A stretch of DNA of 64,000 bases from the NCBI GenBank assembly GCA_963756715.1, contig CAVWOV010000001.1, positions 8,441 through 72,440 on the forward strand, read 5' to 3'. Source of the DNA: VAZQ01 sp963756715. GTDB taxonomy: Bacteria > Pseudomonadota > Alphaproteobacteria > Rhizobiales > Xanthobacteraceae. Under the pieces are notes generated by a model. It ran no database searches. It saw nothing but the letters and a program-made list of their open reading frames with translations, and was not told where the DNA came from. A program made the position numbers and the translations under genes. Shown here in pieces: positions 56,341-64,000 of the stretch. Every line of letters starts with the position of its first letter. Within the stretch, counting starts at the first letter, position 1.

Positions 56341-57110
56341 CTGACGTTTCCTCGTGCGGCCGATGGCACGCATTCTTATTCGCGTTTAGTGCGCGATCTC
56401 GATGTGAAGCGTACTGCGATTGGCTGCATGCATCGTTGACCGTGCACGTTGCGATATTATCACGCTCGCCGCCATCATGCATGGCGCATCTTGATTTTGT
56501 CGAAATGATCTGACATACGCCTGCCCTCAGCGAGCCGGACTCCGGCTGGCGAATTGCCGCCGATGCATTATATCAGCGGCACCATGAGGAACCCGATGCG
56601 CCACACTGGCACATATACCGCGCTCCGCGCCGCCACCGCGCGACCGAATGATCGGTCGAGCGATTGCGGCTGCGCGTGTGCGATGAGCGGCGGTTTCTCA
56701 TCTCTGAGCCAACCCGGATCCGGGTTGAGAAAACCGGACTAACCGGCGGCGGGCCAAATCCCTCCGCCAACAGGCAGGAGGGACCGGATGGTCCGAAATA
56801 GATCACTAAATCAAAGGCTTTCGCCACACGCACGGATGCGACGTCCGCATCCGGACGCGCATGCGTCGCGTCGGTAGCGACGAAGAGTAACGCGCGCTGC
56901 GTAAATCGCCGCGCGTGACAATGACGTGCATTCGGAATTCTGCGTCGAAGCTCAACGCTTCGGCGAACGTAGAAGTTTTGCGTCTGCTGTTTGACATTGT
57001 GAACGTCCAGAATTGGCCAGCGGCACCGCGCTCTGCTTGGAGCGGTAGTCCCTGTTGCAAGGTCGCTTCCCTTTGCGGAGTGCGGGCCGCTGACCATTTT
57101 TTTGTTTTTT
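56341..57110. other. Gene-poor intergenic region with a 16-bp palindrome
   Basis: I see no convincing gene; the open frames are arginine-rich shadows. AACCCGGATCCGGGTT at 56711-56726 is a perfect palindrome nested in outer arms GGTTTCTC / GAGAAAACC. GTTTGACATTGTGAAC near 56988 resembles the leader sequence often found before stable-RNA genes in rhizobia and could drive the downstream tRNA-like sequences. Confidence 0.5.
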
Positions 57111-57187
57111 GCCGGCTTGGCTGAACCAGGTAGAGCGCCGCCCTCGTAACGCGGAACATGCGTGTTCGATTCACGCAGCCGGCACCA
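57111..57187 (+). tRNA. Divergent tRNA-Thr(CGT)-like gene
   Basis: Acceptor GCCGGCT/AGCCGGC perfect, T arm GCGTG-TTCGATT-CACGC perfect, encoded CCA. The D stem has three pairs only and the anticodon stem CCGCC/CGCGG has a C-C mismatch next to loop CTCGTAA (anticodon CGT). It may be functional or decaying. Confidence 0.65.
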
Positions 57188-57251
57188 TTGATATTGTCCG
57201 GCCTGCCCGTCGATGTCTCGCGCCAGCTTGGCTCCACGCGCACGCCATTTT

Positions 57252-57379
57252 GCCCGCATAGCTCAGACGGTCAGAGCATCCGTTGGGCGCATGGTCCCGA
57301 AACGTTGTAAACCTTTCGGGCAGGACCACGCGTTTCACAAGCCACGGAAGGTCCCAGGTTCGATCCCATGGTGCGGGCT
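57252..57379 (+). tRNA. tRNA-like sequence with a 60-nt insert in the anticodon loop
   Basis: Acceptor GCCCGCA (57252-57258) / TGCGGGC (57372-57378), D arm GCTC-AGACGGTCA-GAGC, anticodon stem TCCGT (57279-57283) / ACGGA (57344-57348), and a T stem CCAGG/CCATGG with one bulged A. The loop between the anticodon stem arms is 60 nt and contains its own hairpin (57288-57332: CGCATGGTCC with GGACCACGCG, and CGAAA with TTTCG). The 3' end is TCCG rather than NCCA. Amino-acid identity cannot be assigned. Confidence 0.5.
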
Positions 57380-57477
57380 CCGGCCTTTTTCCATTTGCTT
57401 TCGAAGCTCCCACGATAGAGCGACCGTTCCGGTACGGCGTAGGTTGCGTCTCCGTCCGGCAGGAGTTCTCGATAATC

Positions 57478-57555
57478 GCGCCAGTAGCCCAAATGGCAGG
57501 AGGCGGCTCCCTCAGAAGGAGTACAGTGCAGGTTCGAATCCTGCTTGGCGCACCA
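57478..57555 (+). tRNA. Class I tRNA-like gene with anticodon CAG
   Basis: Acceptor GCGCCAG/TTGGCGC, anticodon stem GCTCC/GGAGT with loop CTCAGAA (anticodon CAG), five-base variable loop, T arm GCAGG-TTCGAAT-CCTGC, encoded CCA. The D arm is three pairs with a long loop. A Leu anticodon on a short-variable-arm body is unusual, since bacterial tRNA-Leu is class II (compare 36628-36712). Confidence 0.6.
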
Positions 57556-57636
57556 TTTTAGATCAGCCGCCTCACTCAGCTCTGCGCCTCAGCGGCCAGG
57601 CCCATGCGACGCGGATTCCGTGTACGGCCTTCGGCA

Positions 57637-57998
57637 TCACATTGGCCGCCACGCAAGCTCGACCAATAATTGGCCGGGCGCGTAGCATTGAAATGTCAAC
57701 GCACCGCCGAGATCCCCCATCGGACGTGCGATCTCAACACCGGCGCGGATAAGTTTTGCGCACATGTCCCGTAAGGTGTTTTCGTCCGGCAGGTTGAACC
57801 CGACGTGAAACCCCGTCGGGAAGGATTGCGTCTCGTTGCCGATAAGCGAACTAAGTGTGAGGGCAAATCCGGCCTCGTCGAGTAGTACAGTCAACCCGTC
57901 CGCTCGTTCAAAGATGCAATGAAAGCCGAAGTAGCTCTCGAAGAAGCTTCGGACACCCGCAATGTCGGCACCGGCAAGTCCAAATGATTGAATCTCAT
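57637..57998 (-). CDS. VOC/glyoxalase family protein (one frameshift)
   Basis: Single-domain vicinal-oxygen-chelate protein. Start ATG 57998: MRFNHLDLPVP, then, one missing base near 57968, IAGVRSFFESYFGFHCIFER and LLDEAGFALTLSSLIGNETQ, TGFHVGFNLPDENTLRDMCA, QLLVELAWRPM. About 121 residues. Could be a dioxygenase, lyase or resistance protein; not determinable. Confidence 0.75.
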
Positions 57999-58336
57999 CG
58001 AAGTCTCCACGTCATCAGTTGATGGCCTGCCGGAGACGTCGATGGAACCATCACCCACGAACCCCAACAGGCCGGCCGAGCAAATGCCCGGCCTTCCTGT
58101 CGTGGGTCCCTTTCGGGTACGGATGCCTCTTGAGAGGCGGCCGGGCTTACCGCTGCCGGCCTTGCTCCTTTTCGACGGGGCAATCGTAAATGCATCCGTA
58201 CCCGCGTCAACGGCCGACATCGCGGTTGAAACATTCAAGTGGGCCGATGTGGCCCGACGGCACCACCTATTTCGGCCTCACGGCGATGACAAAGCGCAGT
58301 ATCATCGCGAATGGCTTTTCAACCGATTCGCCTCCG
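57999..58336. other. Divergent intergenic region with GC hairpins
   Basis: Between the VOC gene and the nuclease gene. Contains the hairpins AGGCCGG-CCGAGCAAATG-CCCGGCCTT (about 58068-58096) and GCCTCT-TG-AGAGGC (about 58127-58140), and GGGTCCCTTTCGGGTACGG. Could be a structured leader or a repeat; no gene or known RNA family recognised. Confidence 0.4.
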
Positions 58337-58891
58337 ATGATTCGACGTACGTTGAGGCAGCCTGTTCGGACCCGCGCCGGGCGACCGGCCGATACCCGGG
58401 CCATCCTCATCGGCATCATGCTGGTGGTCGTGCTCGGTTACTACGGTTACCAGTATTGGACGCGCGTCCCGCCTGTCCCGCTCACCGGCGCGGGGGTCGC
58501 GGCCGACGGCGACTCGATCGAAATCGCCGGGACCCGCATCCGCCTGGAAGCGATCGACGCGCCCGAACTTGCGCAGACCTGCGCCGACGCTCAGGGCCAG
58601 TCATGGGCCTGCGGCCGGGCGGCGCTGCGCGCGGTGCGCGCTCATATCCAGGACCATGACCTCAGGTGCGAGCCGAAAGGGCTCGATCAGTTCAAGCGCG
58701 TCCTTGCCGTGTGTTATCTCTCCGACGGCTCTGATCTCAATGCGTGGATCGTGCATCAGGGCTGGGCGCTGGCCTACGGCCATTCGCAGGTCTACCGGGC
58801 CGAACAGGACGATGCGCAGGCCGCCAAGCGCGGCATCTGGGCCGGAACATTCACGCCACCGCGCGAATGGCGACAGCAGCATCCCAGGTGA
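58337..58891 (+). CDS. Membrane-anchored thermonuclease (SNase-like) family protein
   Basis: A 184-residue staphylococcal-nuclease-fold protein with an N-terminal membrane anchor (ILIGIMLVVVLGYYGYQYW). OB-fold segments: GDSIEIAGTRIRLEAIDAPE (Asp/Arg catalytic positions), WACGRAALRAVRAHI and VCYLSDGSDLNAWIVHQGWA. Start ATG 58337 (MIRRTLRQP). A further upstream start (58190) is open but low quality. Confidence 0.85.
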   Translation: MIRRTLRQPVRTRAGRPADTRAILIGIMLVVVLGYYGYQYWTRVPPVPLTGAGVAADGDSIEIAGTRIRLEAIDAPELAQTCADAQGQSWACGRAALRAVRAHIQDHDLRCEPKGLDQFKRVLAVCYLSDGSDLNAWIVHQGWALAYGHSQVYRAEQDDAQAAKRGIWAGTFTPPREWRQQHPR

Positions 58892-58974
58892 TGTGACGCG
58901 AGACACGTGGCGTGATGCACGTCGTCGTGCGACGACCTATAGTGAGGCAGTTCGTTAGCGCCGGACAATCCATC

Positions 58975-61029
58975 ATGGCCAAACTGATCTTCGCTGCGCT
59001 GGTTTTGATGATCGTCAGTTTCGCCGTGCCGGCGTTCGCTCGCGTCGAACGCCTGGAAATTCTCAGCAGCGAGCCGTTCGCGGACGGCACCGAATTTGGC
59101 CAGGCCGGGGCCTACGAGAAGCTGCGCGGCCGTGCCTGGTACGCGCTTGACCCGAACGACAGGGCAAATGCGCCGATCGCCGATCTGAAGCTGGCGCCGC
59201 GCAACAATCGCGGGCTGGTGATTTTCAGCGCCGAATTCCTGGTGCTGCGGCCCGTAGAGGCGGCACAGGGGAACGGCATGCTGCTCTACGAGGTCAACAA
59301 CCGCGGCAATATCGGCATCCTGCGCCAGCTCAACGAGGCCATCACCGGCAGCAACGATCCGGCAACCGCGGCGGATGCGGGCAACGGCTTTCTGTTCCGC
59401 CAGGGTTTCACGCTCGTCTGGTCGGCATGGGCCGTGGATGTCGCGGCGACGCCCGGCGACAATCGCATGGTGCTGGAGGCGCCGGTTGTGACCGATCGCG
59501 GCCGGACCATCACCGGCAAGGTCGCGTACGATCTGATCGTCAATGCACCGCGTGCATCCGCCCGGTTTACCGGCCTGCTCGGCACCGCCTATCCGCCCGC
59601 CAACGAGGACGCCGACGACGCGCAACTCACTTGGCGCGATCGGCCTGATGGCGTGCAGACGGGAATCGCGCGCGAGGCGTGGTCGTTCGTTCAGCCCGCG
59701 AGCGGCGGCACGCCGACCGAAATCAGCCTCGACGGCGGCTTCAAGCCCGGCCGCATCTATCAGCTCACTTACACGGCGCGCGATCCGATCGTCGTCGCGC
59801 TCGGCATGGCGGGCATCCGCGATCTGATGTCCTATCTGCGCAACAATCCGCTGGAGGGAACGCCGCCGCCGCAGAAGAGCGCGATCTTCGGCATCTCGCA
59901 GTCCGGCCGTCTGATCCAGACCATGCTGCTGCGCGGCCTGCATGTCGATGAGGACGGCAAGCCGGTATTCGACGGCGCGTTCATTCACGTCGCGGGCGGC
60001 GGCAAGGGCGGTTTCGATTATCGCTTCGCAATGCCGACGCGGCATTTCAGCGTGCTCGAAGATCACATCTACCCGACCGACTATTTCCCCTTCACCACCA
60101 CGATGGCGCGCGATCCGGTTACCGGCGCCGAGGCTTCCGTGCTCGATCGCGCGCGGGCGCTGGGCGCGGTGCCGAAGCTGTTCTACGTCAACAACTCCTC
60201 GGAATATTGGAATCGCGCGGCCTCGCTGATCGCAACCGATCCGGAGGGCAAGCGCGATCTGCCGCCGGCGCCCGAGGCGCGAATCTATCTCATCGCGGGC
60301 GCGCAGCATTATCAAGGCGTGCAACGCCAGCGTGGCGTCTTTGCGAACTGCGTGAACACGTTCAATCACTACCGCGCGATGCGTGCCTTGATGGTGGCGT
60401 TCGAGCTTTGGGTGCGCGACGGCGTCGAGCCGCCGCCGAGCACCTATCCGCGCATCGCCGACGGCACGCTGGTGACGACCGCCGCCTATAAGGCAGCATT
60501 CCCGCACATCCCGGACGTCCGGCTGCCGGCGAGCAACCTGCGGCCGCCGCGTCTCGATTTCGGCCCGCGGTTCGAACGCGAACGGATCGCCGATATCGTG
60601 CCGCCGGTCATCGGCAAGCCGTTCGAGGCGCTGGTGCCGAAGCCCGATGCGGACGGACTCGACCTTGGCGGCATCCGGTTGCCCGAGATTCTGGTGCCGC
60701 TCGGCACCCGCACCGGTTTCAACACCCGCACCGCGGCCGCCGGATTTCCCTGGGCCACCGGCCGCTGGGATGGTTCTTTTATTCCATTCGCCCGCACCGA
60801 GGCGGAGCGCCAGGCTGCGGGCGATCCGCGCCCGTCGATCGCGGCGCGCTACGCCGACCGCAGCGCGTACGAAGCGAAGGTGTGGGCGGCTGCGGCCGAT
60901 TTCGTCGGCAAGGGCTTCCTGCTCCCCGAGGACGTGGACCCGCTGGTCGCGGACGCGGGCGGCCTTTACGATCGTATCATGGCCCATGATCCGGCAGACC
61001 CAAGCTGCCGGTATATGTTCGGCCGTTGA
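58975..61029 (+). CDS. Exported alpha/beta hydrolase domain protein (Abhydrolase_10 type)
   Basis: A 684-residue secreted hydrolase. Signal peptide LIFAALVLMIVSFAVPAFA. The nucleophile motif is IFGISQSGRLIQTMLLRGLH (GxSxxG); YLIAGAQHYQG carries a likely catalytic His. NNRGNIGILRQLNEAITGSN is typical of the family. Substrate unknown. Upstream of a TPP decarboxylase, 51 bp apart. Confidence 0.88.
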   Translation: MAKLIFAALVLMIVSFAVPAFARVERLEILSSEPFADGTEFGQAGAYEKLRGRAWYALDPNDRANAPIADLKLAPRNNRGLVIFSAEFLVLRPVEAAQGNGMLLYEVNNRGNIGILRQLNEAITGSNDPATAADAGNGFLFRQGFTLVWSAWAVDVAATPGDNRMVLEAPVVTDRGRTITGKVAYDLIVNAPRASARFTGLLGTAYPPANEDADDAQLTWRDRPDGVQTGIAREAWSFVQPASGGTPTEISLDGGFKPGRIYQLTYTARDPIVVALGMAGIRDLMSYLRNNPLEGTPPPQKSAIFGISQSGRLIQTMLLRGLHVDEDGKPVFDGAFIHVAGGGKGGFDYRFAMPTRHFSVLEDHIYPTDYFPFTTTMARDPVTGAEASVLDRARALGAVPKLFYVNNSSEYWNRAASLIATDPEGKRDLPPAPEARIYLIAGAQHYQGVQRQRGVFANCVNTFNHYRAMRALMVAFELWVRDGVEPPPSTYPRIADGTLVTTAAYKAAFPHIPDVRLPASNLRPPRLDFGPRFERERIADIVPPVIGKPFEALVPKPDADGLDLGGIRLPEILVPLGTRTGFNTRTAAAGFPWATGRWDGSFIPFARTEAERQAAGDPRPSIAARYADRSAYEAKVWAAAADFVGKGFLLPEDVDPLVADAGGLYDRIMAHDPADPSCRYMFGR

Positions 61030-61080
61030 GACCGCCAGACGCTCGCGCGTCGGCCGCAATAAAAGTCGGGAGGACTTTCT

Positions 61081-62757
61081 TTGCCTGTCATGTCCGGAAA
61101 GCGCGCCTTCCTCGATCTCTTGAAGCAGGAAGGCGTGGAGTATCTGTTCGGCAATCCCGGCACCACCGAGTTGCCGCTGATGGATGCGTTCGCGACCGAG
61201 AACGAGATTCGTTACATCCTCGGCCTGCAGGAAGCCGCCGTCATGGCGATGGCGGACGGCTATGCGCAGGCGTCCGGCAAGCTCGCGGTGGTCAACCTGC
61301 ATGTCACGCCCGGGCTGGGCAACGCCATGGGCATGCTGTACGACGCGCAGAAGGCGGGCTCGCCGATCCTCGTCACCGCCGGTCAGCACGAGCAGAGCTT
61401 CACCGCGACCGAGCCGATCCTGTGGGCCGACCTGCCGACCATCGCGCGGCCTTTGGTGAAGTGGTCGACGGAGGTGACGCGGCTGGTCGACCTGCCGCGC
61501 CTGCTGCACCGCGCCGCCAAGACCGCGCTGGCGCCGCCGACCGGGCCGGTGTTTCTCTCGCTCCCGGGCGACATCCTGCGCGGCGACGCCGATCTCGATC
61601 TCATGGCGCCGACGCGCATTGCGCCGCGCACCCGTGGCGACAAGGCCGCGGTCGAGGCGGCGGCGGAACTGCTCGCCAACGCCAAGCGGCCGGTGATCAT
61701 GGCGGGCGACGCGGTGGCGCAGAGCCACGCGCATGCCGAGCTGGTCGAACTCGCCGAACTGCTTGGGGCGCCGGTCTACACCGAGTTCGTGCCGAACACG
61801 GCGTCTTATCCCACGTCGCACCCGCTGTTTCGGGGCTCGGTGGTTCGCCTCGCACCCGACACGCGCAAAGTGCTCGAACAATACGACGTGCTGTTCTCGG
61901 TCGGGGCCGACCTGTTCACGCTGTCGCTGCCATCGGACGTCGACCCGATGCCTCCGGGAATCGAGTTGATCCATCTCGACGTCGATCCGTGGGAGATCGG
62001 CAAAAACTACCCGCCCAAGGTCGCGATCCTCGGCGATCCCAAGGGTACCCTGCCCGACCTGATCGCCGCAGTGCGCGAAAAGATGAGCGCCGGCGCACGC
62101 GGCAGCGCGCGCGACCGGCTCAAGACCGCGACCGACGCGATCGCGGCCGAGCGCGCCGCGCTGGTCGCCCGAGCAAAAGGGCTGGCAAGTGCGTCCCCGG
62201 TGCAGCCGCTGGCGCTGCTGCATGCCATCGGCGAGATGCTGCCGAAGGATGCGGTGGTGGTCGAGGAGGCGCTGTCGTCCTCGCCCGGCATCCGGCAGCT
62301 CATCCGCAGCGACGATCCGCAAAGCTATTTCGGCCTGCGCGGCGGCGGCATCGGCTGGGGCCTGCCGGCGACGATCGGCGTGAAGCTTGCGCTGCCGAAC
62401 CGGCCCGTTGTCGGGCTGATCGGCGACGGCAGCAGCATGTACACCGTGCAGGGACTGTGGACCGCGGCGCGCTACAAGATCGGCGCGATCTTCGTGATCC
62501 TCAACAACACCTCGTACCGCATCCTCAAGCAGCGGCTGCACAACATGCGCGGCCTTGCCGAACAGGCGGACAGCTACGTCGGCATGGAACTGATCGATCC
62601 GAAGATCGATTTCGTTTCGCTCGCCCGCTCGCTTGGTGTCGCGGCGGATCGGGCGAAGACCGTGCACGAGGCGACCGATCTGCTCGGCAAGGCGCTCAGG
62701 GACGGCGGGCCGATGCTGATCGACGTAGAACTCGATCGCGCCTTCAAGCCGATGTGA
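61081..62757 (+). CDS. Thiamine-pyrophosphate-dependent decarboxylase (benzoylformate decarboxylase-like)
   Basis: A 558-residue TPP enzyme. Catalytic Glu in YILGLQEAAVMAMADGYAQA, FGNPGTTELPLMDAF at the N-terminus, TPP/Mg motif LIGDGSSMYTVQGLWTAARY ending in ILNN. Closest in layout to benzoylformate/oxalyl-CoA-type decarboxylases. Start TTG 61081 is preferred because GGGAGG lies seven bases upstream; ATG 61090 would be too far. Confidence 0.9.
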   Translation: MPVMSGKRAFLDLLKQEGVEYLFGNPGTTELPLMDAFATENEIRYILGLQEAAVMAMADGYAQASGKLAVVNLHVTPGLGNAMGMLYDAQKAGSPILVTAGQHEQSFTATEPILWADLPTIARPLVKWSTEVTRLVDLPRLLHRAAKTALAPPTGPVFLSLPGDILRGDADLDLMAPTRIAPRTRGDKAAVEAAAELLANAKRPVIMAGDAVAQSHAHAELVELAELLGAPVYTEFVPNTASYPTSHPLFRGSVVRLAPDTRKVLEQYDVLFSVGADLFTLSLPSDVDPMPPGIELIHLDVDPWEIGKNYPPKVAILGDPKGTLPDLIAAVREKMSAGARGSARDRLKTATDAIAAERAALVARAKGLASASPVQPLALLHAIGEMLPKDAVVVEEALSSSPGIRQLIRSDDPQSYFGLRGGGIGWGLPATIGVKLALPNRPVVGLIGDGSSMYTVQGLWTAARYKIGAIFVILNNTSYRILKQRLHNMRGLAEQADSYVGMELIDPKIDFVSLARSLGVAADRAKTVHEATDLLGKALRDGGPMLIDVELDRAFKPM

Positions 62758-62931
62758 GGCAGGGCGACGGCCTGCGGGTTGCACATGACTTCATGTTGCA
62801 CCGCGTCGGAGACGAGAGCGGCGTCGTTTGCCATCCGAATAGTTAATCCGGCGGAGAGTGGAAATCGGGCGCGGCATTGCCATATTGGCGTGAGATGACA
62901 ACGCTCGGGGGCAGTTCCGAGGAACCAGCCG

Positions 62932-63595
62932 ATGCTTACCATGTTGCGCCCCGCACTCCTTGCCGGCCTTGCCGTGACGGTATGGACGGCCGCGCCGCGT
63001 CGCGGCGCAAACGCCGGATAATCCTCCGGCCGCCGTCGAACCTGCGCCGCAACTCGCGCCGCCCGCGGCCGAATCGGAGGAAGCCTGCGGACAAAAGCTG
63101 GAACGCCTCATCCGCTCCATCAGCGAACGCTTCGACGGAGCGCCGCTGACGAGCGAGGCGCAGCGCCGCGCCTACGACTCCTTCAAATCGGCCGCCGCCA
63201 AGGCGCAGGATTTCGTGCGCGAAGCCTGCGCCAACGAGAAGTCCGCCGCGAACATCAAACAGATCGAGGCGGCCGAGAAGCAGATGGCGGCGGCGTTCGA
63301 CAGTCTGCGGCCGGCGCTGGAGAATTTCTACGCCTCGCTGTCGGACGAGCAGAAGGCACAGCTCAACTCGCTTCCGCGCCAGCTTGAAGCCTTCGCGAAG
63401 GACTGGTGGAAGGATTTCGCGCGCGAAGTCGGCCGGCAGTTGCGCGAGCATCAGGCGCGGCGGCCCGATACCAGGCCTGACGAGATGCGGTTCTGCTTCG
63501 AGGACGTGTGTCTCTCGATCCCGGACAATTTCGCCGGCCCGCCGCGCGACCGGCGCTTGCGCGAGCCGCCACCGGTCGAGGAAGACCGCATCTAA
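62932..63595 (+). CDS. Periplasmic LTXXQ/Spy-like helical protein (one frameshift)
   Basis: Start ATG 62932 gives signal peptide MLTMLRPALLAGLAVTVWTA; an extra base near 62995 shifts to VAAQTPDNPPAAVEPAPQLA, then ISERFDGAPLTSEAQRRAYD (LTxxQ-type), FVREACANEKSAANIKQIEA and a charged helical remainder ending PPPVEEDRI. About 221 residues. Probably a periplasmic stress/chaperone-like protein by the LTXXQ motif; function unproven. Confidence 0.65.
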
Positions 63596-63633
63596 GACGC
63601 AGCAACAAGCGCGCGTCGCAATCTTCGTTTCCC

Positions 63634-63705
63634 GCCTCCTTAGCTTAGCGGCTAAAGCTGCGCGCCTACACCGCGCGATCCGGGGTTCGATTCCCTGAGG
63701 AGGCA
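63634..63705 (+). tRNA. Divergent tRNA-Val(TAC)-like gene
   Basis: Acceptor GCCTCCT/AGGAGGC, D arm GCTT-AGCGGCTA-AAGC, anticodon stem GCGCG/CGCGC with loop CCTACAC (anticodon TAC but C at position 33), T arm CGGGG-TTCGATT-CCCTG. The 3' end is ACGC, so CCA is not encoded. One base separates it from the next tRNA. Confidence 0.7.
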
Positions 63706-63706
63706 C

Positions 63707-63783
63707 GCGTCCTTAGCTCAGCAAGTAAGAGCGTCTGCGCGACATGCAGAAGGCCCGCGGTTCAAATCCGTGAGGACGCACCA
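63707..63783 (+). tRNA. Divergent tRNA-Val(GAC)-like gene
   Basis: Acceptor GCGTCCT/AGGACGC, D arm GCTC-AGCAAGTAA-GAGC, anticodon stem TCTGC/GCAGA with loop GCGACAT (anticodon GAC, C33), T arm CGCGG-TTCAAAT-CCGTG, encoded ACCA. All stems well formed. Confidence 0.75.
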
Positions 63784-63835
63784 GCACGACCTGATCGCAC
63801 CGGGGCGGCTTGCCGCCGCAATAGGCGACGCGTCC

Positions 63836-63917
63836 GGACCCGGAGCCTGAACCCGAATGGAGAGGGAGCGGACTTTTAACCCGTCGGCCTGTGGCTCGAA
63901 ACCACCCGGGTCCGCCA
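63836..63917 (+). tRNA. Divergent tRNA-Lys(TTT)-like gene with long D arm
   Basis: Acceptor GGACCCG/CGGGTCC plus GCCA; anticodon loop CTTTTAA (TTT) on a four-pair stem; T arm GTGG-CTCGAAA-CCAC. The D arm spans 23 bases rather than the usual 16-17. Confidence 0.6.
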
Positions 63918-63928
63918 TCGCGAAGATT

Positions 63929-64000
63929 GGACCAGTACCGAAGCGGCCGAACGGGGCGGTCTCTTAATCCGCCGGCTTTGCGCCCACCGCAGGTTCGAAT
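63929..64000 (+). tRNA. tRNA-like gene truncated by the window end, class II variable arm
   Basis: GGACCAG, a Leu/Ser-like D arm (CGAAGCGGCCGAACGGGG), anticodon stem GGCGG/CCGCC around TCTCTTAAT (CTT if a seven-base loop is read), a GGC-TTTGC-GCC variable arm, and the first half of the T arm GCAGGTTCGAAT at the window end. The 3' half lies outside the window. Confidence 0.5.

Noticed and set aside
57284..57343. Group I intron in the tRNA-like sequence
   Set aside because: At 60 nt it is far too short for a self-splicing group I core.
57395..57470. Additional tRNA-like sequence with D arm GCTC-CCACGATA-GAGC
   Set aside because: No matching acceptor or T stem could be paired; support is too weak for a feature.
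58792..62784. 1330-codon open frame on the minus strand
   Set aside because: It is antisense to an intact signal-peptide hydrolase and a TPP enzyme with clear motifs; its product is Arg/His-rich with no domain, a usual artefact of high-GC third-position bias.

Overview
ORGANISM. GC-rich (roughly two-thirds G+C) alphaproteobacterial chromosome, best fitting the order Hyphomicrobiales (Rhizobiales; Bradyrhizobium/Rhodopseudomonas/Pseudolabrys neighbourhood, not resolved to genus). This rests on the dnaK-dnaJ-PmtA-like order, the lptC-lptA-lptB-rpoN-hpf-ptsN block, hsp20 followed by DUF1150 genes, RpoH promoters of the CTTG-N17/18-CYTATnT type, and dispersed palindromic repeats typical of this group. 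LAYOUT. 0-5.8 kb: heat-shock chaperones dnaK/dnaJ, a coiled-coil PmtA-like methyltransferase, an FMN reductase and pyrF. 5.8-10.9 kb: a double DUF1330 protein, dapB, a DyP peroxidase with a C-terminal encapsulin-targeting peptide, the encapsulin shell gene itself, and gpmI. 11-19 kb: polysaccharide deacetylase, Ada-like AraC/MGMT, DUF2244, nth, DUF4403, an EI24/CysZ-like membrane protein, a Tat-exported FAD oxidase and a Dph6-like ATPase. 19-25.7 kb (minus strand): infC, rpmI, rplT, a DinB-like gene, pheS, a DUF559 gene inside the pheS-pheT junction, and pheT. 25.8-32.6 kb: glycosyltransferase, hydrolase, epimerase, queG, GST, uppP. 32.8-35.5 kb: a TIR-membrane-TPR protein with ten 144-bp tandem repeats. 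35.5-49.7 kb: epimerase, tRNA-Leu, bicupin dioxygenase, RNase D-like exonuclease, LPS transport genes, rpoN, hpf, ptsN, DUF1150 pair, hsp20, ketopantoate reductase, enolase-superfamily enzyme and a Bug-type receptor. 49.8-53.7 kb: an accessory island (HEPN/AbiU2-like gene, PRTase plus SLOG-like pair of visibly lower GC, IS110 transposase) flanked and punctuated by palindromic repeats. 53.7-56.3 kb: 3-hydroxyanthranilate dioxygenase, a dihydrodipicolinate-synthase-family lyase and a second Bug receptor. 56.3-58.9 kb: a gene-poor stretch with unusual tRNA-like sequences, a VOC protein and a thermonuclease. 59-62.8 kb: a large exported alpha/beta hydrolase and a TPP-dependent decarboxylase. 63.6-64.0 kb: the beginning of a cluster of divergent tRNA-like genes running off the window. 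HOW IT WORKS TOGETHER. Most of the window is ordinary core genome (protein folding, translation, cell envelope, nitrogen/sigma-54 regulation). The accessory content of most interest is (i) the DyP-encapsulin nanocompartment operon, (ii) the TIR-TPR protein, (iii) the HEPN/AbiU2 + PRTase/SLOG + IS110 island, (iv) a DUF559 cassette bounded by inverted repeats between pheS and pheT, with a gene-less copy of the same repeats at 46.7 kb, and (v) the odd tRNA-like sequences at 57.1-57.6 and 63.6-64.0 kb. DATA CAVEAT. Many genes, including essential ones (dapB, pheS, pheT), carry single-base frameshifts. By my frame tracking about 32 are extra bases and about 4 are missing bases, clustered at 5.9-10.4 and 18.7-23.0 kb; I treat these as probable sequence errors and annotate the genes across them.
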